64,000 nt of DNA from JACJWR01 sp963842975 (lineage in GTDB: Bacteria; Actinomycetota; Actinomycetes; S36-B12; UBA10799): assembly GCA_963842975.1 (NCBI GenBank), contig CAWJIH010000011.1:1-64000 (forward strand), read 5' to 3'. Position 1 is the first letter of the stretch; each line of letters starts with the position of its first letter. Made by a program: the position numbers and the translations under genes. Below the pieces are notes generated by a model, which was given only the letters and a program-made list of their open reading frames with translations, had not been told where the DNA came from and did not search any database. This document shows positions 35,147 through 42,963 of this stretch, in pieces.

Positions 35147-36385
35147 ATGCGCGTCCCTAACCGCCTGGCTGTGTCCGTGGCAGCGGTCGCCGCAGGTGCC
35201 AGCTTGCTCACCGCCGGCCCTGCCTTCGCTGATGACACCGCCACCACAGGCACCACAGACGTTTCCACAAGCACCGAACTCCTAGTCCCCGGCGCACCCA
35301 CAGGTCTTGTCGCCATCGCCGGTGACGGCATGGCAACCGTGACCTTCGCCCCCGCACCAGAGGGCGGCGCCGCTGCGAACTACGAGTACTCCCTCGATGG
35401 TGGCCTCACCTGGCTGCCCATGGGCGACCTCACAGCCAGCAGTGCCACCGCTCTGGTCACCGGTTTGGCCAATGGCGAGACCTACTCGATTAGCTTGCGT
35501 GGCAGCAACGCGGCTGGCGTCGGGCCGGGGTCGCAGGCCGTCAGTGTCACTCTCGACGCCGCGGCGCCCCCAGTTGAGGCACCCGCTCCGGTCGTCACCG
35601 AAGCACCGGCCCCGGTCGTCACCGAAGAACCCGCCCCGGTCGTCACCGAAGAACCCGCCCCGGTCGTCACCGAAGAACCCGCCCCGGTCGTCACCGAAGA
35701 ACCCGCCCCGGTCGTCACCGAAGCACCGGTCGTTGTGGCAGCCGAACCAACCGTGGCCGCCGCAGCCGCCGAGGTCGTCACCACCGCTGAAACGAGTGCC
35801 GAAGCCCAGGCTGCCTACGATCTGGCAGTTCGTGAAGCCGTCGCCGCCAAGTGGCGCGCAGAGGCTGCCGCCCGCGCCGAAGCGATCCGGCAGGCAGTCG
35901 CCGCCAAGTGGCGCTACGAAGCCGCGGTGCGAGAAGCTGTCGCCGCGAAATGGCGCTACGAAGCCGCGGTCCGTGCGGCAGTAGCTGCCAAGTGGCGCCA
36001 GCAGGCCGCCGCGGCCGCTGCGGCAAACACCTCCAACGTTGCCCGCGCAGCGATGAACAATGCGCTGAGCCGTGTGGGTGCGCCCTACATCTGGGGCGGT
36101 CAGGGTCCGTGGGGCTTCGACTGCTCAGGTCTGGTGGCTTGGGCCTTCCGTACCGCGGGCTACAACATGCCCGGCGGCTCCTACAACCAGTGGAACTACG
36201 GTCGTTTCATCTCCTACAGCCAACTGCTCCCCGGTGACCTGGTGTTTTACGGCCCAGGTGGGTCCCAGCACGTGGCCATCTACATCGGCAACGGCCAAGT
36301 GGTCCAAGCCAGCAACTACAACACCGGTGTCCACATCGCCAGCGTTTGGTACATCGGCAGCCCCTCTGGCTACAAGCGCATCTGA
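35147..36385 (+). CDS. Secreted NlpC/P60 peptidoglycan endopeptidase with Fn3 and repeat regions
   Basis: Exported cysteine peptidase that cuts peptidoglycan stem peptides. ATG at 35147 after GAGGAGG. 412 aa: signal peptide (~1-29, ending AGPAFA), an Fn3-like domain (~45-138; PGAPTGLVAIAGDG), a repeat region of PAPVVTEE units (~147-197), an Ala-rich helical region with four AVAAKWR motifs (~228-285), and the NlpC/P60 domain (~297-412). Catalytic Cys is C326 in FDCSGLV and catalytic His H375 in SQHVAIYIG. Similar KWxxEAA motifs occur in both Rpf-type proteins of this window. The 290-bp gap upstream holds a CRP-like site. Confidence 0.92.
   Translation: MRVPNRLAVSVAAVAAGASLLTAGPAFADDTATTGTTDVSTSTELLVPGAPTGLVAIAGDGMATVTFAPAPEGGAAANYEYSLDGGLTWLPMGDLTASSATALVTGLANGETYSISLRGSNAAGVGPGSQAVSVTLDAAAPPVEAPAPVVTEAPAPVVTEEPAPVVTEEPAPVVTEEPAPVVTEEPAPVVTEAPVVVAAEPTVAAAAAEVVTTAETSAEAQAAYDLAVREAVAAKWRAEAAARAEAIRQAVAAKWRYEAAVREAVAAKWRYEAAVRAAVAAKWRQQAAAAAAANTSNVARAAMNNALSRVGAPYIWGGQGPWGFDCSGLVAWAFRTAGYNMPGGSYNQWNYGRFISYSQLLPGDLVFYGPGGSQHVAIYIGNGQVVQASNYNTGVHIASVWYIGSPSGYKRI
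35591..35734 (+). repeat. 24-bp tandem repeat encoding PAPVVTEE units
   Basis: Six units spaced exactly 24 bp apart start at 35591. The four units starting at 35615, 35639, 35663 and 35687 are identical at the DNA level. It lies in frame inside the NlpC/P60 gene, so copy number may vary without breaking the frame. Confidence 0.9.
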
Positions 36386-36388
36386 TCC

Positions 36389-36417
36389 GTCCCGCGGCCG
36401 CTAGCCGACAGCGGGAC
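36389..36417. terminator. Possible bidirectional terminator between NlpC/P60 and pheA
   Basis: GTCCCGC and GCGGGAC form a 7-bp stem around a 15-base loop, exactly between two convergent genes. There is no good T-tract on either side. Confidence 0.4.
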
Positions 36418-36419
36418 AG

Positions 36420-37358
36420 TTAGCCACCTTCGCGGAGGCCTTGAATCCTGGCCAACCAGGATCGGGCCTCCGCGAAGTCTTTGTTGGAGGTCCCCACCCG
36501 AGACAGGGGCTGGTGGCCATCGTGCCTGGCATAGGAGCCCAGGTACCGGACGTTTCCACACACCCGATGTAGTCCCATCAGCGCTTCGGCGACTCGTTCA
36601 TCATCGACGTGGCCTTCGCAGTCCACGGAGAAGTAGTAGTTGCCCAGCGCGGTTTTGGTCGGTCGGGATTCGATCCGGGTGAGGTTGACGCCCCGGACGG
36701 CGAACTCCGTGAGAATCTCCAGCAGCGCTCCTGGCTGGTCCTCTCTCATGTAGATGTCCAGCGTTGTCTTGTCCGCCCCGGTCGGCGGAGTCGGGCGGCC
36801 AGGCGGGCCGACCAGGATGAATCGGGTCTCGGCGTCGGTGTTGTCGGCAACATCATCGGCGATCAGGCGCAGTCCATTTCCGGCAGCGGCACGATGAGAG
36901 CAGATCGCCGCATCGAACTCGCCGTTTGCTACCGCGACCGCCGCCGAGGCCGTCGACGCCGCGGGCACAAGGTCGGCACCGGGCAGGTTGTCGGCCAGCC
37001 AGGCGCGGCACTGGGCCATCGCATGAGGGTGCGTCACAACCGTCCGCACCGGTTCGGCAAAGTCAGGTGCGACGGCCACGCAGAACCGGACCGGGATGGC
37101 GATCTCGGCCAAGATCTGCAGCCCCCGTCCCACGGCCAACTCGTCCAACGTGGCAGACACTGCGCCTTCGACCGAGTTCTCAATCGGCACCAGTGACGCG
37201 GCCACCTCCTCACGTCGCACCGCATCCAAGGCGCGCGTCACAGAGGCCATGGCCACCGGATCCGCCACATCCGGCAGCAACTGCATCAAGGCCTCGTGGG
37301 AGAACGTTCCCGCGGGTCCGAGGTAGCCGATCGGTGAATCGAGCACGTGCGGAATCAC
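36420..37358 (-). CDS. pheA: Prephenate dehydratase
   Basis: Converts prephenate to phenylpyruvate in phenylalanine biosynthesis. 312 aa. The N-terminus YLGPAGTFSHEALMQ, VPIENSVEGAVSATLDEL and the catalytic-region DAETRFILVG motif are all present. A C-terminal ACT regulatory domain spans ~200-275 (REDQPGALLEILTEFAVRG with the ESRP motif), so feedback inhibition by phenylalanine is expected. ATG start at 37358; it overlaps the stop of the upstream DUF4446 gene by 4 bp. The serS - pheA neighbourhood is conserved in actinobacteria. Confidence 0.96.
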   Translation of the reverse strand: MIPHVLDSPIGYLGPAGTFSHEALMQLLPDVADPVAMASVTRALDAVRREEVAASLVPIENSVEGAVSATLDELAVGRGLQILAEIAIPVRFCVAVAPDFAEPVRTVVTHPHAMAQCRAWLADNLPGADLVPAASTASAAVAVANGEFDAAICSHRAAAGNGLRLIADDVADNTDAETRFILVGPPGRPTPPTGADKTTLDIYMREDQPGALLEILTEFAVRGVNLTRIESRPTKTALGNYYFSVDCEGHVDDERVAEALMGLHRVCGNVRYLGSYARHDGHQPLSRVGTSNKDFAEARSWLARIQGLREGG

Positions 37359-37822
37359 AGTGGTTTCTCCTTTGTGGCCGGATCTTGCTGAGGCAAATCA
37401 TGCTCGGTTGGCTGCCGTTTTTCGTACTGTTGCCGACCGCTGGCGTATGCCACCGCCTGCTTTTCCTCCGGACTCAGGCCCTCACCGTATCCGGCTTCAA
37501 CACCCTTCATCAGAGTGCGTGATTCGGTGCGCGAGTGAAGGCTCGTGATGACGATACCGTCGCCGTTGTCGTCCAGGATGGCAGCGGTGAAGGACTGCCT
37601 GCCGCTGACATCGGCGAAGGCGTCGTAGCGGACCACCGATACATGTCGCAGCGCCGTCGCCAGGCCAGCCCGCAGCTCCGCCGGAGCCGCGTTCACACCA
37701 GTCAAGGCCTGCCCCTCCCAGTGCCCGCCAACGCGGGTTGACGGTCGTCGCGCCGAACGCCGCAAGGCGACGACACTGCCTGCCAATGCAAGGATCGATA
37801 GACACAGAGCCAACACAGCCAC
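37355..37822 (-). CDS. DUF4446 family membrane protein
   Basis: Conserved actinobacterial/firmicute protein of unknown function. Open frame extends to 37897, but the GTG at 37822 is preferred: it gives a normal N-terminal membrane helix (MAVLALCLSILALAGSVVAL) and avoids overlap with the divergent larB gene, and a TAGCCT box lies seven bases upstream. About 155 aa. The conserved core is RHVSVVRYDAFADVSGRQ followed by AAILDDNGDGIVITSLHSR, diagnostic for DUF4446. A charged hydrophilic tail ends the protein. It precedes pheA with a 4-bp overlap. Confidence 0.8.
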   Translation of the reverse strand: MAVLALCLSILALAGSVVALRRSARRPSTRVGGHWEGQALTGVNAAPAELRAGLATALRHVSVVRYDAFADVSGRQSFTAAILDDNGDGIVITSLHSRTESRTLMKGVEAGYGEGLSPEEKQAVAYASGRQQYEKRQPTEHDLPQQDPATKEKPL

Positions 37823-37829
37823 AGTTGCA

Positions 37830-37835
37830 AGGCTA
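37830..37835 (-). promoter_or_regulatory. -10 box of a probable leaderless promoter (DUF4446-pheA)
   Basis: Reads TAGCCT on the minus strand, seven bases before the GTG at 37822. Confidence 0.4.
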
Positions 37836-37857
37836 GTGGCCGTTATCGTGTGGCTCG

Positions 37858-38557
37858 ATGAACTCCTCCCGCGCCACAGTCGACTTGGGCTGGGCAACCC
37901 TGGACACCGACCGCGCCAATCGCACTGGGGATCCTGAGGTGATCTTCGGTGAGGGCAAGAGTTGCGAGCAGATCATCACCGCGCTGGAAGCTCTAGCGGA
38001 AGCACATCCAGGACCGAAGTGTGCTGGCCACCAGAGTCCCCGACAACTGCATCGACGAGGCGAATCGTCGCTGGCCCGAAGCGGTGGTGGATTCCCTCGG
38101 CCACACGATCACGCTCGGTCCACTGCCGGCACCCAGTGGCATTGTGGCGGTGGTGTCGGCGGGCACCTCCGACGGACCAGTCGTTGCTGAAGTGCTCGCG
38201 ACGCTGGCCGCCTTCGGTGCCGGATCGGACACCGTTCGCGACGTCGGAGTGGCCGGGGTGCATCGCATCCTCGCAGCCCGGGAGAGACTGCAGACTGCCG
38301 ATGCCGTAGTGGTGGTCGCTGGCATGGATGGGGCGCTGCCCTCGGTAGTGGGCGGCCTCACCGGCAGTCCCGTCATCGCGGTACCCACCTCCGTGGGATA
38401 CGGGGCGTCGTTCGGGGGCGTGGCAGCCCTGTTGACGATGCTCAACTCATGTGCACCCGGGGTGGTGGTGGTGAACATCGACAACGGATTCGGTGCGGCC
38501 GTGCACGCCGCTCGCATCGCCCGGCGCCCAGTTCCGACACCGGGGCAACAGCGTTGA
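37858..38557 (+). CDS. larB: LarB, pyridinium-3,5-biscarboxylate synthase (nickel-pincer cofactor), one apparent 1-nt insertion
   Basis: LarB carboxylates and hydrolyses nicotinic acid adenine dinucleotide, the first step to the nickel-pincer nucleotide of lactate racemase-type enzymes. The N-terminal part (LGWATLDTDRANRTGDPEVIFGEG in two pieces) is in one frame; the rest (VLATRVPDN, then IVAVVSAGTSDGPVVAEV, VVVAGMDGALPSVVGGL and PTSVGYGASFGGVAALL) is one base later. An extra T at about 38017-38020 explains the break. Repaired length about 232 aa, normal for the family. Its stop overlaps the TTG start of larC. No larA or larE lies in the window. Confidence 0.82.
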
Positions 38558-39817
38558 GCAGTCCCGACCCGAACCGTGCAACTACGTTTGAACCGAAGTT
38601 GGCCTGGATCGATGCTCGAGTCGGGGTCGCTGGCGACATGCTGTTGGCGTCATGTGTAGACGCGGGCGCCGACCTGGAGGTGATCCGAGGCTCGGTGGCT
38701 GCTGCTTCCAGGGGCGATCTCGACGTCAATCACGCTCCGGTGCGCCGCGGCGGGCTCAAGGCGACTGCGGTCACAATCACGCTTGGCGCCAGCCGCTGAC
38801 CGCGCGACGCACCGGAATCTCAACGACATCACCGCCCTGCTGCAGACAGCCGATCTTGAGCAACGGGTGAAGGATGGCGCCCTCGCAGTTTTCACCGAGA
38901 TCGCAGCAGCGGAGGCGCAGTGCCACGGTACGGCGATCGACGAGGTTCACTTCCACGAGCTGGGCGCTTGGGACACGATCGGGGATGTCGTCGGCGTACT
39001 CGCCGCGTGGGATTCGCTGGGTTGGCCGCGCGCCACCGCCAGTGAGATCGGCGTTGGCGCCGGAATCGTGCACACCTCCCACGGTCCGCTCAGCGTCCCC
39101 GGACCAGCGGTATCGACATTGTTGGCACGAGCTGGGGCGCCAAGCTTGGCTGGTCCGCTGCCGATGGAAGCCACCACCCCCACGGGGGCCGCCTTGGTGG
39201 CGTACCTCTGCGAGGGCCGTTGGGGACCGCAACCGGCGATGCGGGTGCACGCTGTGGGTCTAGGCGCCGGAACAGCCGACCCGGCCGGGGTCGCCAATGT
39301 CACCAGGGTGATGGTGGGCGTGGGCGCAACACCAACCGCCGACAGCAATTCCGAAGTCGTCGAACTCACGTGCAATGTGGACGACTTGGATCCCCGGCTC
39401 TGGCCAAGTGTTGTGGCATCGCTGCTCGACTGCGGCGCGCTGGACTGCTGGCACACCGCGATCACCATGAAGCACGGCCGACCCGCGCACCAACTATTCG
39501 TCCTCTGCGCCCCCGAGCAGGCTGCGGCCCTTCGGTCTGCGGTCTTCTCGCTCACGCCGACCCTCGGGGTGCGTTGGCGACTACTCCAGCGGGAAATGCT
39601 GGATCGCCATTTCGTGGAAGTCACCGTCGGCGGTCATCCGATCGCAGTCAAGGTCGGATTCCAGCACGGCTCACCTCGCACTGCCACGCCGGAATGGCGT
39701 GACGTCGAACGGGTGGCACAGTCCCTTCAGGTTCCCGCCCGCCAGATTTTGGCCCAGGCGGCATCGGCGGCGCTGGGCGTGCTGAGTGACGCGAATCACG
39801 CCCACCGACCCGATTAA
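38554..39817 (+). CDS. larC: LarC, nickel insertion protein for the nickel-pincer cofactor, one apparent 1-nt insertion
   Basis: LarC inserts nickel into the pincer nucleotide made by LarB and LarE. A TTG at 38554 overlaps the larB stop (TTGA); it opens into WIDARVGVAGDMLLASCVDAG, the conserved LarC N-terminus. That frame stops at 38800, and the next frame (one base later) continues through RATHRNLNDITALLQ, EAQCHGTAIDEVHFHELGAWDT and LTCNVDDLDPRLWP to 39817. An extra base near 38781 explains it. About 420 aa if repaired. A programmed frameshift is known for L. plantarum larC, but at a different place in the protein and of a different kind, so an error or mutation is more likely here. Confidence 0.82.
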
Positions 39818-39967
39818 ACAGCGCTTTGCCTGGGAAGCATATGAATGGGACCGGGAGGTCGCGGGGGTGTCGCCCGGAAGCCCGGCCGGTGTGGGAAGCA
39901 CGGTTTCCCGCGCCGGCCTACCCGCTTCGATTTGCAACTCCGCACCGGAGTTGCTTATCGTAGAACC

Positions 39968-40010
39968 GCCCAAGCGCTCCGTATCCCCCGTCGGCGGCGC
40001 TTGGGCTTTT
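39968..40010 (+). terminator. Intrinsic terminator after larC
   Basis: GCCCAAGCGC (39968-39977) pairs with GCGCTTGGGC (39997-40006), followed by TTTT. It lies between the convergent larC and trkA genes and may act in both directions. Confidence 0.65.
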
Positions 40011-40018
40011 CGCTGCCC

Positions 40019-40681
40019 TCAGATGCGATCGGTGAAGCGGTCCACCGCTCGAGGCGGACCCATCACGAGGATCTCATCGCCATAGTTCAGCCGGTTCGCT
40101 TGCCCGAAAGGTTGGAAGTCGGCGGCCTGCTTCGGTCGATAGGCGATCACGGCCACGCCGTCGAGCAGTTTGGCTGGAACATCGGCCAGCGGACGTCCGA
40201 CCATTTCCTCCAGCGGCCGTGTTTTCACCACCACCCACCCGGGTGTGATCTCGAAGTAGTCGCTGACGTCCTCATCGACCAAATGGGCCACCCGTTGCCC
40301 CATCTCCTGCTCCGGCAGGACAACGTGGTGGGCACCTACCTTGCGCAAGATCCTGGCATGTTGAGCACTGAGAGCCTTGGCCCAAATTGACTCCATTTTG
40401 GCCTCGGCGAGCAGCGCAGTCGTGAGAATGCTGGCCTCTTGATCCGTTCCGATCGCCACCACCGCTCGGCTGAACATGGACACGTCGATTTGTGCCAACG
40501 CCTGCTCGTCGGTGGTGTCGGCAACCATGATGCGTTCAAAGTCCGTCGCGAGTCTCGCCACAACTCTCGGATCATTGTCGACCGCCACTACCGGGGTCCC
40601 CAGCGCCACCAGCCTCGAGGCCACCGACACCCCGAATCGTCCTAGTCCGATCACCAGCACCGGCTCACGATGTCTAGCCAA
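40019..40681 (-). CDS. TrkA/KtrA-type potassium uptake regulatory subunit
   Basis: Peripheral RCK protein that gates the TrkH/KtrB potassium transporter. 220 aa. The N-terminal NAD-binding RCK domain begins VLVIGLGRFGVSVASRL (GxGxxG motif) with acidic VAVDNDPR after strand 2, and the C-terminal RCK-C domain covers ~140-215 (GRPLADVPAKLLDGVAV). Its ATG overlaps the trkH stop by 8 bp, so the two are translationally coupled. Length and single RCK unit fit KtrA better than the double-domain TrkA. Confidence 0.92.
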   Translation of the reverse strand: MARHREPVLVIGLGRFGVSVASRLVALGTPVVAVDNDPRVVARLATDFERIMVADTTDEQALAQIDVSMFSRAVVAIGTDQEASILTTALLAEAKMESIWAKALSAQHARILRKVGAHHVVLPEQEMGQRVAHLVDEDVSDYFEITPGWVVVKTRPLEEMVGRPLADVPAKLLDGVAVIAYRPKQAADFQPFGQANRLNYGDEILVMGPPRAVDRFTDRI

Positions 40682-42009
40682 TGGTCAAACCTTCCTCCGG
40701 TAGTTGTCGTTTGGAGCCTCGCTCTCGCCGAGCTAGGGCGGTAGCGAAGGCGAGTGGTCCTAGACGTCCGATGAACATGAGCACCACCAGCATGACCTTG
40801 GCAGCGGTGGGAAGGTCACTGGTGATGCCAGTCGAGAGGCCTACCGTGCCGAAGGCGGACACCACCTCGAACGTGACCGCCCCCAATGCAACATCGGTGA
40901 CGCTCAGCACCGCAAACGTGAAGACTCCGAGCACGAGCGCAGAAAGCGTCACTACCGCAAGTGCCTGTCGATGCTGCCACTGCGGAATCCGCCGGTAGCC
41001 GATCTCGACATCCCTGCGACCCCTGATCTCCGACCAGACGGCCACCAGCAGAAGACCCGCAGTAGTGACCTTGATTCCACCGGCGGTACCAGCACTACCC
41101 CCTCCGATGAACATCAGCACATCGGTGATGAACAGGCTTTCCGGGCGCATCGCGGCAACATCGATCGCGTTGAAGCCCGCCGTTCGGGGCATCACCGCGG
41201 CCACGAAGGCGCCCACCAGCCGATCCACTGGCTGCAGTGCACCGAGGGTGGCCGGATTCCGAAGTTCAGCAAATCCGATCGTCACTGTGCCACCGACCAA
41301 CAGACCCAGGGTCATGAGCACGGTCACCCGAGTCACCACTGACCAGCGACCCGGCCGACGCAACCCATGACGCAGCTCCAGCACCACGAAGAACCCCAAT
41401 CCGCCCACAATCACAGCAAGCGAAATGGGCAACAGCACCAACGGATCCGAGGCGAAACCCATGAGATTGTCGGAGTAGATCGAAAACCCGGCGTTGTTGA
41501 AAGCGGAGATGGCATGGAACGCACCGCTGTAGGCGGCGGTCGGCCACGACATCTCGTAGGCGGTCGCGAATCGGAGCGTCAGGATCAGGGCCAGCCCCAC
41601 CTCCACCACCACCGCCAATCCGACCGCGCCGCGCACCACCCGCTGAACGTCGAATCCTGGGCTCACCTTCGTTTCCGTGCGCACGGCCAACCGGGTGGCG
41701 AATCCGAGACGGTTGAAGAATGCGACCGAAAGCGCCGCGGCCCACAGCATGACGCCGAGTCCGCCGATCTGGATCAGTGCCGAGGATCACCAACTGTCCG
41801 AACATCGACCAGTAGCTGCCGGTGTCCACCGTGACGAGGCCGGTCACGCACACGGCCGAGGTGGCGGTGAACAGGGCATCGATGAACGGCGCACTCGTTC
41901 GGGTGGCCGTTGCCAGCGGCAACGACAGCAATCCGGTGCCAACAGCAATTGCGGCGCCGAAGGCGATGGGAACAACCCGAATCGGGTCGAAGGATGCCAC
42001 GTTCGCCAT
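40674..42009 (-). CDS. TrkH/KtrB-type potassium transporter, one apparent 1-nt insertion
   Basis: Membrane K+ (or Na+-coupled K+) transporter made of repeated M1-P-M2 units. The ATG at 42009 is preferred because it begins MANVASFDPIRVVPIAFG and has a leaderless-type -10 box. The first frame covers the first pore unit (FTATSAVCVTGLVTVDTG) and breaks after FGQLVILG; the next frame resumes with LIQIGGLGVMLWAAALSV and continues to 40674. An extra A near 41780 explains the break. Later pore segments are AISAFNNAGFSIYS, MPRTAGFNAID and SAFGTVGLSTG. About 444 aa if repaired. Coupled to the RCK subunit gene. Confidence 0.85.
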
Positions 42010-42015
42010 ATCTAC

Positions 42016-42021
42016 ACCCTG
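42016..42021 (-). promoter_or_regulatory. -10 box of a probable leaderless promoter (trkH)
   Basis: Reads CAGGGT on the minus strand, six bases before the ATG at 42009. Confidence 0.4.
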
Positions 42022-42123
42022 GCCCCTCCAACGGGCCTGCCAGACGCCTCGAAGGCTCCGGTCCGCAGTGTCGTTCCGCACGCATTCGCACTGTGCGGTT
42101 CACCATCGCCCAACCCCGAGTGC

Positions 42124-42129
42124 CATTCT
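42124..42129 (+). promoter_or_regulatory. -10 box of a probable leaderless promoter (glycerophosphodiesterase)
   Basis: CATTCT ends six bases before the GTG at 42136; no Shine-Dalgarno sequence. Confidence 0.4.
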
Positions 42130-42135
42130 TGCTAC

Positions 42136-42963
42136 GTGGCACCCGCACGCAGAGCTCCGCTGGTGATAGCGCACCGAGGAGCGAGTGACGAACTGGCCGA
42201 ACACACCCTCGCGGCCTACCGCGCAGCCATCGATGTCGGTGCCGATGCATTGGAGTGCGATGTCCGGCTGACCGCCGACACCGTGCTGGTGTGCGTCCAC
42301 GACCGACGCATCGACCGCACGTCGGACGGCCGTGGGGTCGTGGCGAATCACACGCTTGCCCAACTGCAGCAACGCGACTTCGCAAGTTGGAAGCACGGCT
42401 GGGATGACGACGTCGACGCGCAAGTGCCACGTTATGACGAAGTGTCATCCCAGGTGTTGACATTGGAGGCGCTGCTGGACCTGGTGGCAGAATCTCCCCG
42501 CCCAGTTGGGTTATCGATCGAAACCAAACACCCGAGCCGCTTCGGCCGGTTGGTTGAGGAACTTCTGGTGGAGACCCTGCAGCGCCGCGACCTGCTTGAT
42601 CCGAATCGGCCCAAGGCAGCGCGGGTCCGGGTGATGTCGTTCGCGGAAGTAGCGCTGCGCCGGATGCGGCGACTGGCCCCTGCCGTGCCGAGGGTGCTGC
42701 TGATGGATCGCATCCCGATTCGCTGCCGATCCGGGTGGCTTCCCTACGGCGCTCGATTCGCCGGCCCCGGCATCGAACTCGTCCGTGAGCACCCACGCTA
42801 CGTTCGGCGGGTGCATGAGGCTGGCGGCAAGGTGCACGTGTGGACGGTCGACGATCCGGAGGACGTGGAACTCTGCCTGTCGCTCGGCGTGGACGGGATC
42901 ATCACGAACCGCCCGCGGGCCGTGATCGCCCAGGTGGCAGCAGCCGGGCTCAGTCGCGGGTGA
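42136..42963 (+). CDS. Glycerophosphodiester phosphodiesterase family protein
   Basis: Hydrolyses glycerophosphodiesters to glycerol-3-phosphate and an alcohol. The frame is open far upstream, across the trkH promoter, but the GTG at 42136 sits just before the conserved catalytic start LVIAHRGASDELAEHTL. About 275 aa. TIM-barrel motifs: catalytic His in AHRGAS, GADALECDVRLTAD (metal Glu/Asp), VCVHDRRIDRTSDG (second catalytic His), and near the end VHVWTVDDPED and GVDGIITNRP. No signal peptide, so it acts in the cytoplasm. Its end overlaps the convergent FAD-oxidase gene by 14 bp. Confidence 0.9.
   Translation: MAPARRAPLVIAHRGASDELAEHTLAAYRAAIDVGADALECDVRLTADTVLVCVHDRRIDRTSDGRGVVANHTLAQLQQRDFASWKHGWDDDVDAQVPRYDEVSSQVLTLEALLDLVAESPRPVGLSIETKHPSRFGRLVEELLVETLQRRDLLDPNRPKAARVRVMSFAEVALRRMRRLAPAVPRVLLMDRIPIRCRSGWLPYGARFAGPGIELVREHPRYVRRVHEAGGKVHVWTVDDPEDVELCLSLGVDGIITNRPRAVIAQVAAAGLSRG

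Noticed and set aside
35591..35734. CRISPR-like regular repeats
   Set aside because: Units are directly abutting 24-bp in-frame repeats inside a coding sequence, with no spacers and no cas genes.
38554..39817. Programmed frameshifting in larC
   Set aside because: Known for L. plantarum larC, but here the break lies about 80 codons from the start, is of +1 type, shows no slippery heptamer, and many unrelated genes nearby have the same kind of break.
39786..40085. A 99-codon frame between larC and trkA
   Set aside because: It crosses the larC terminator and runs antisense into trkA; no start signal and no family features.
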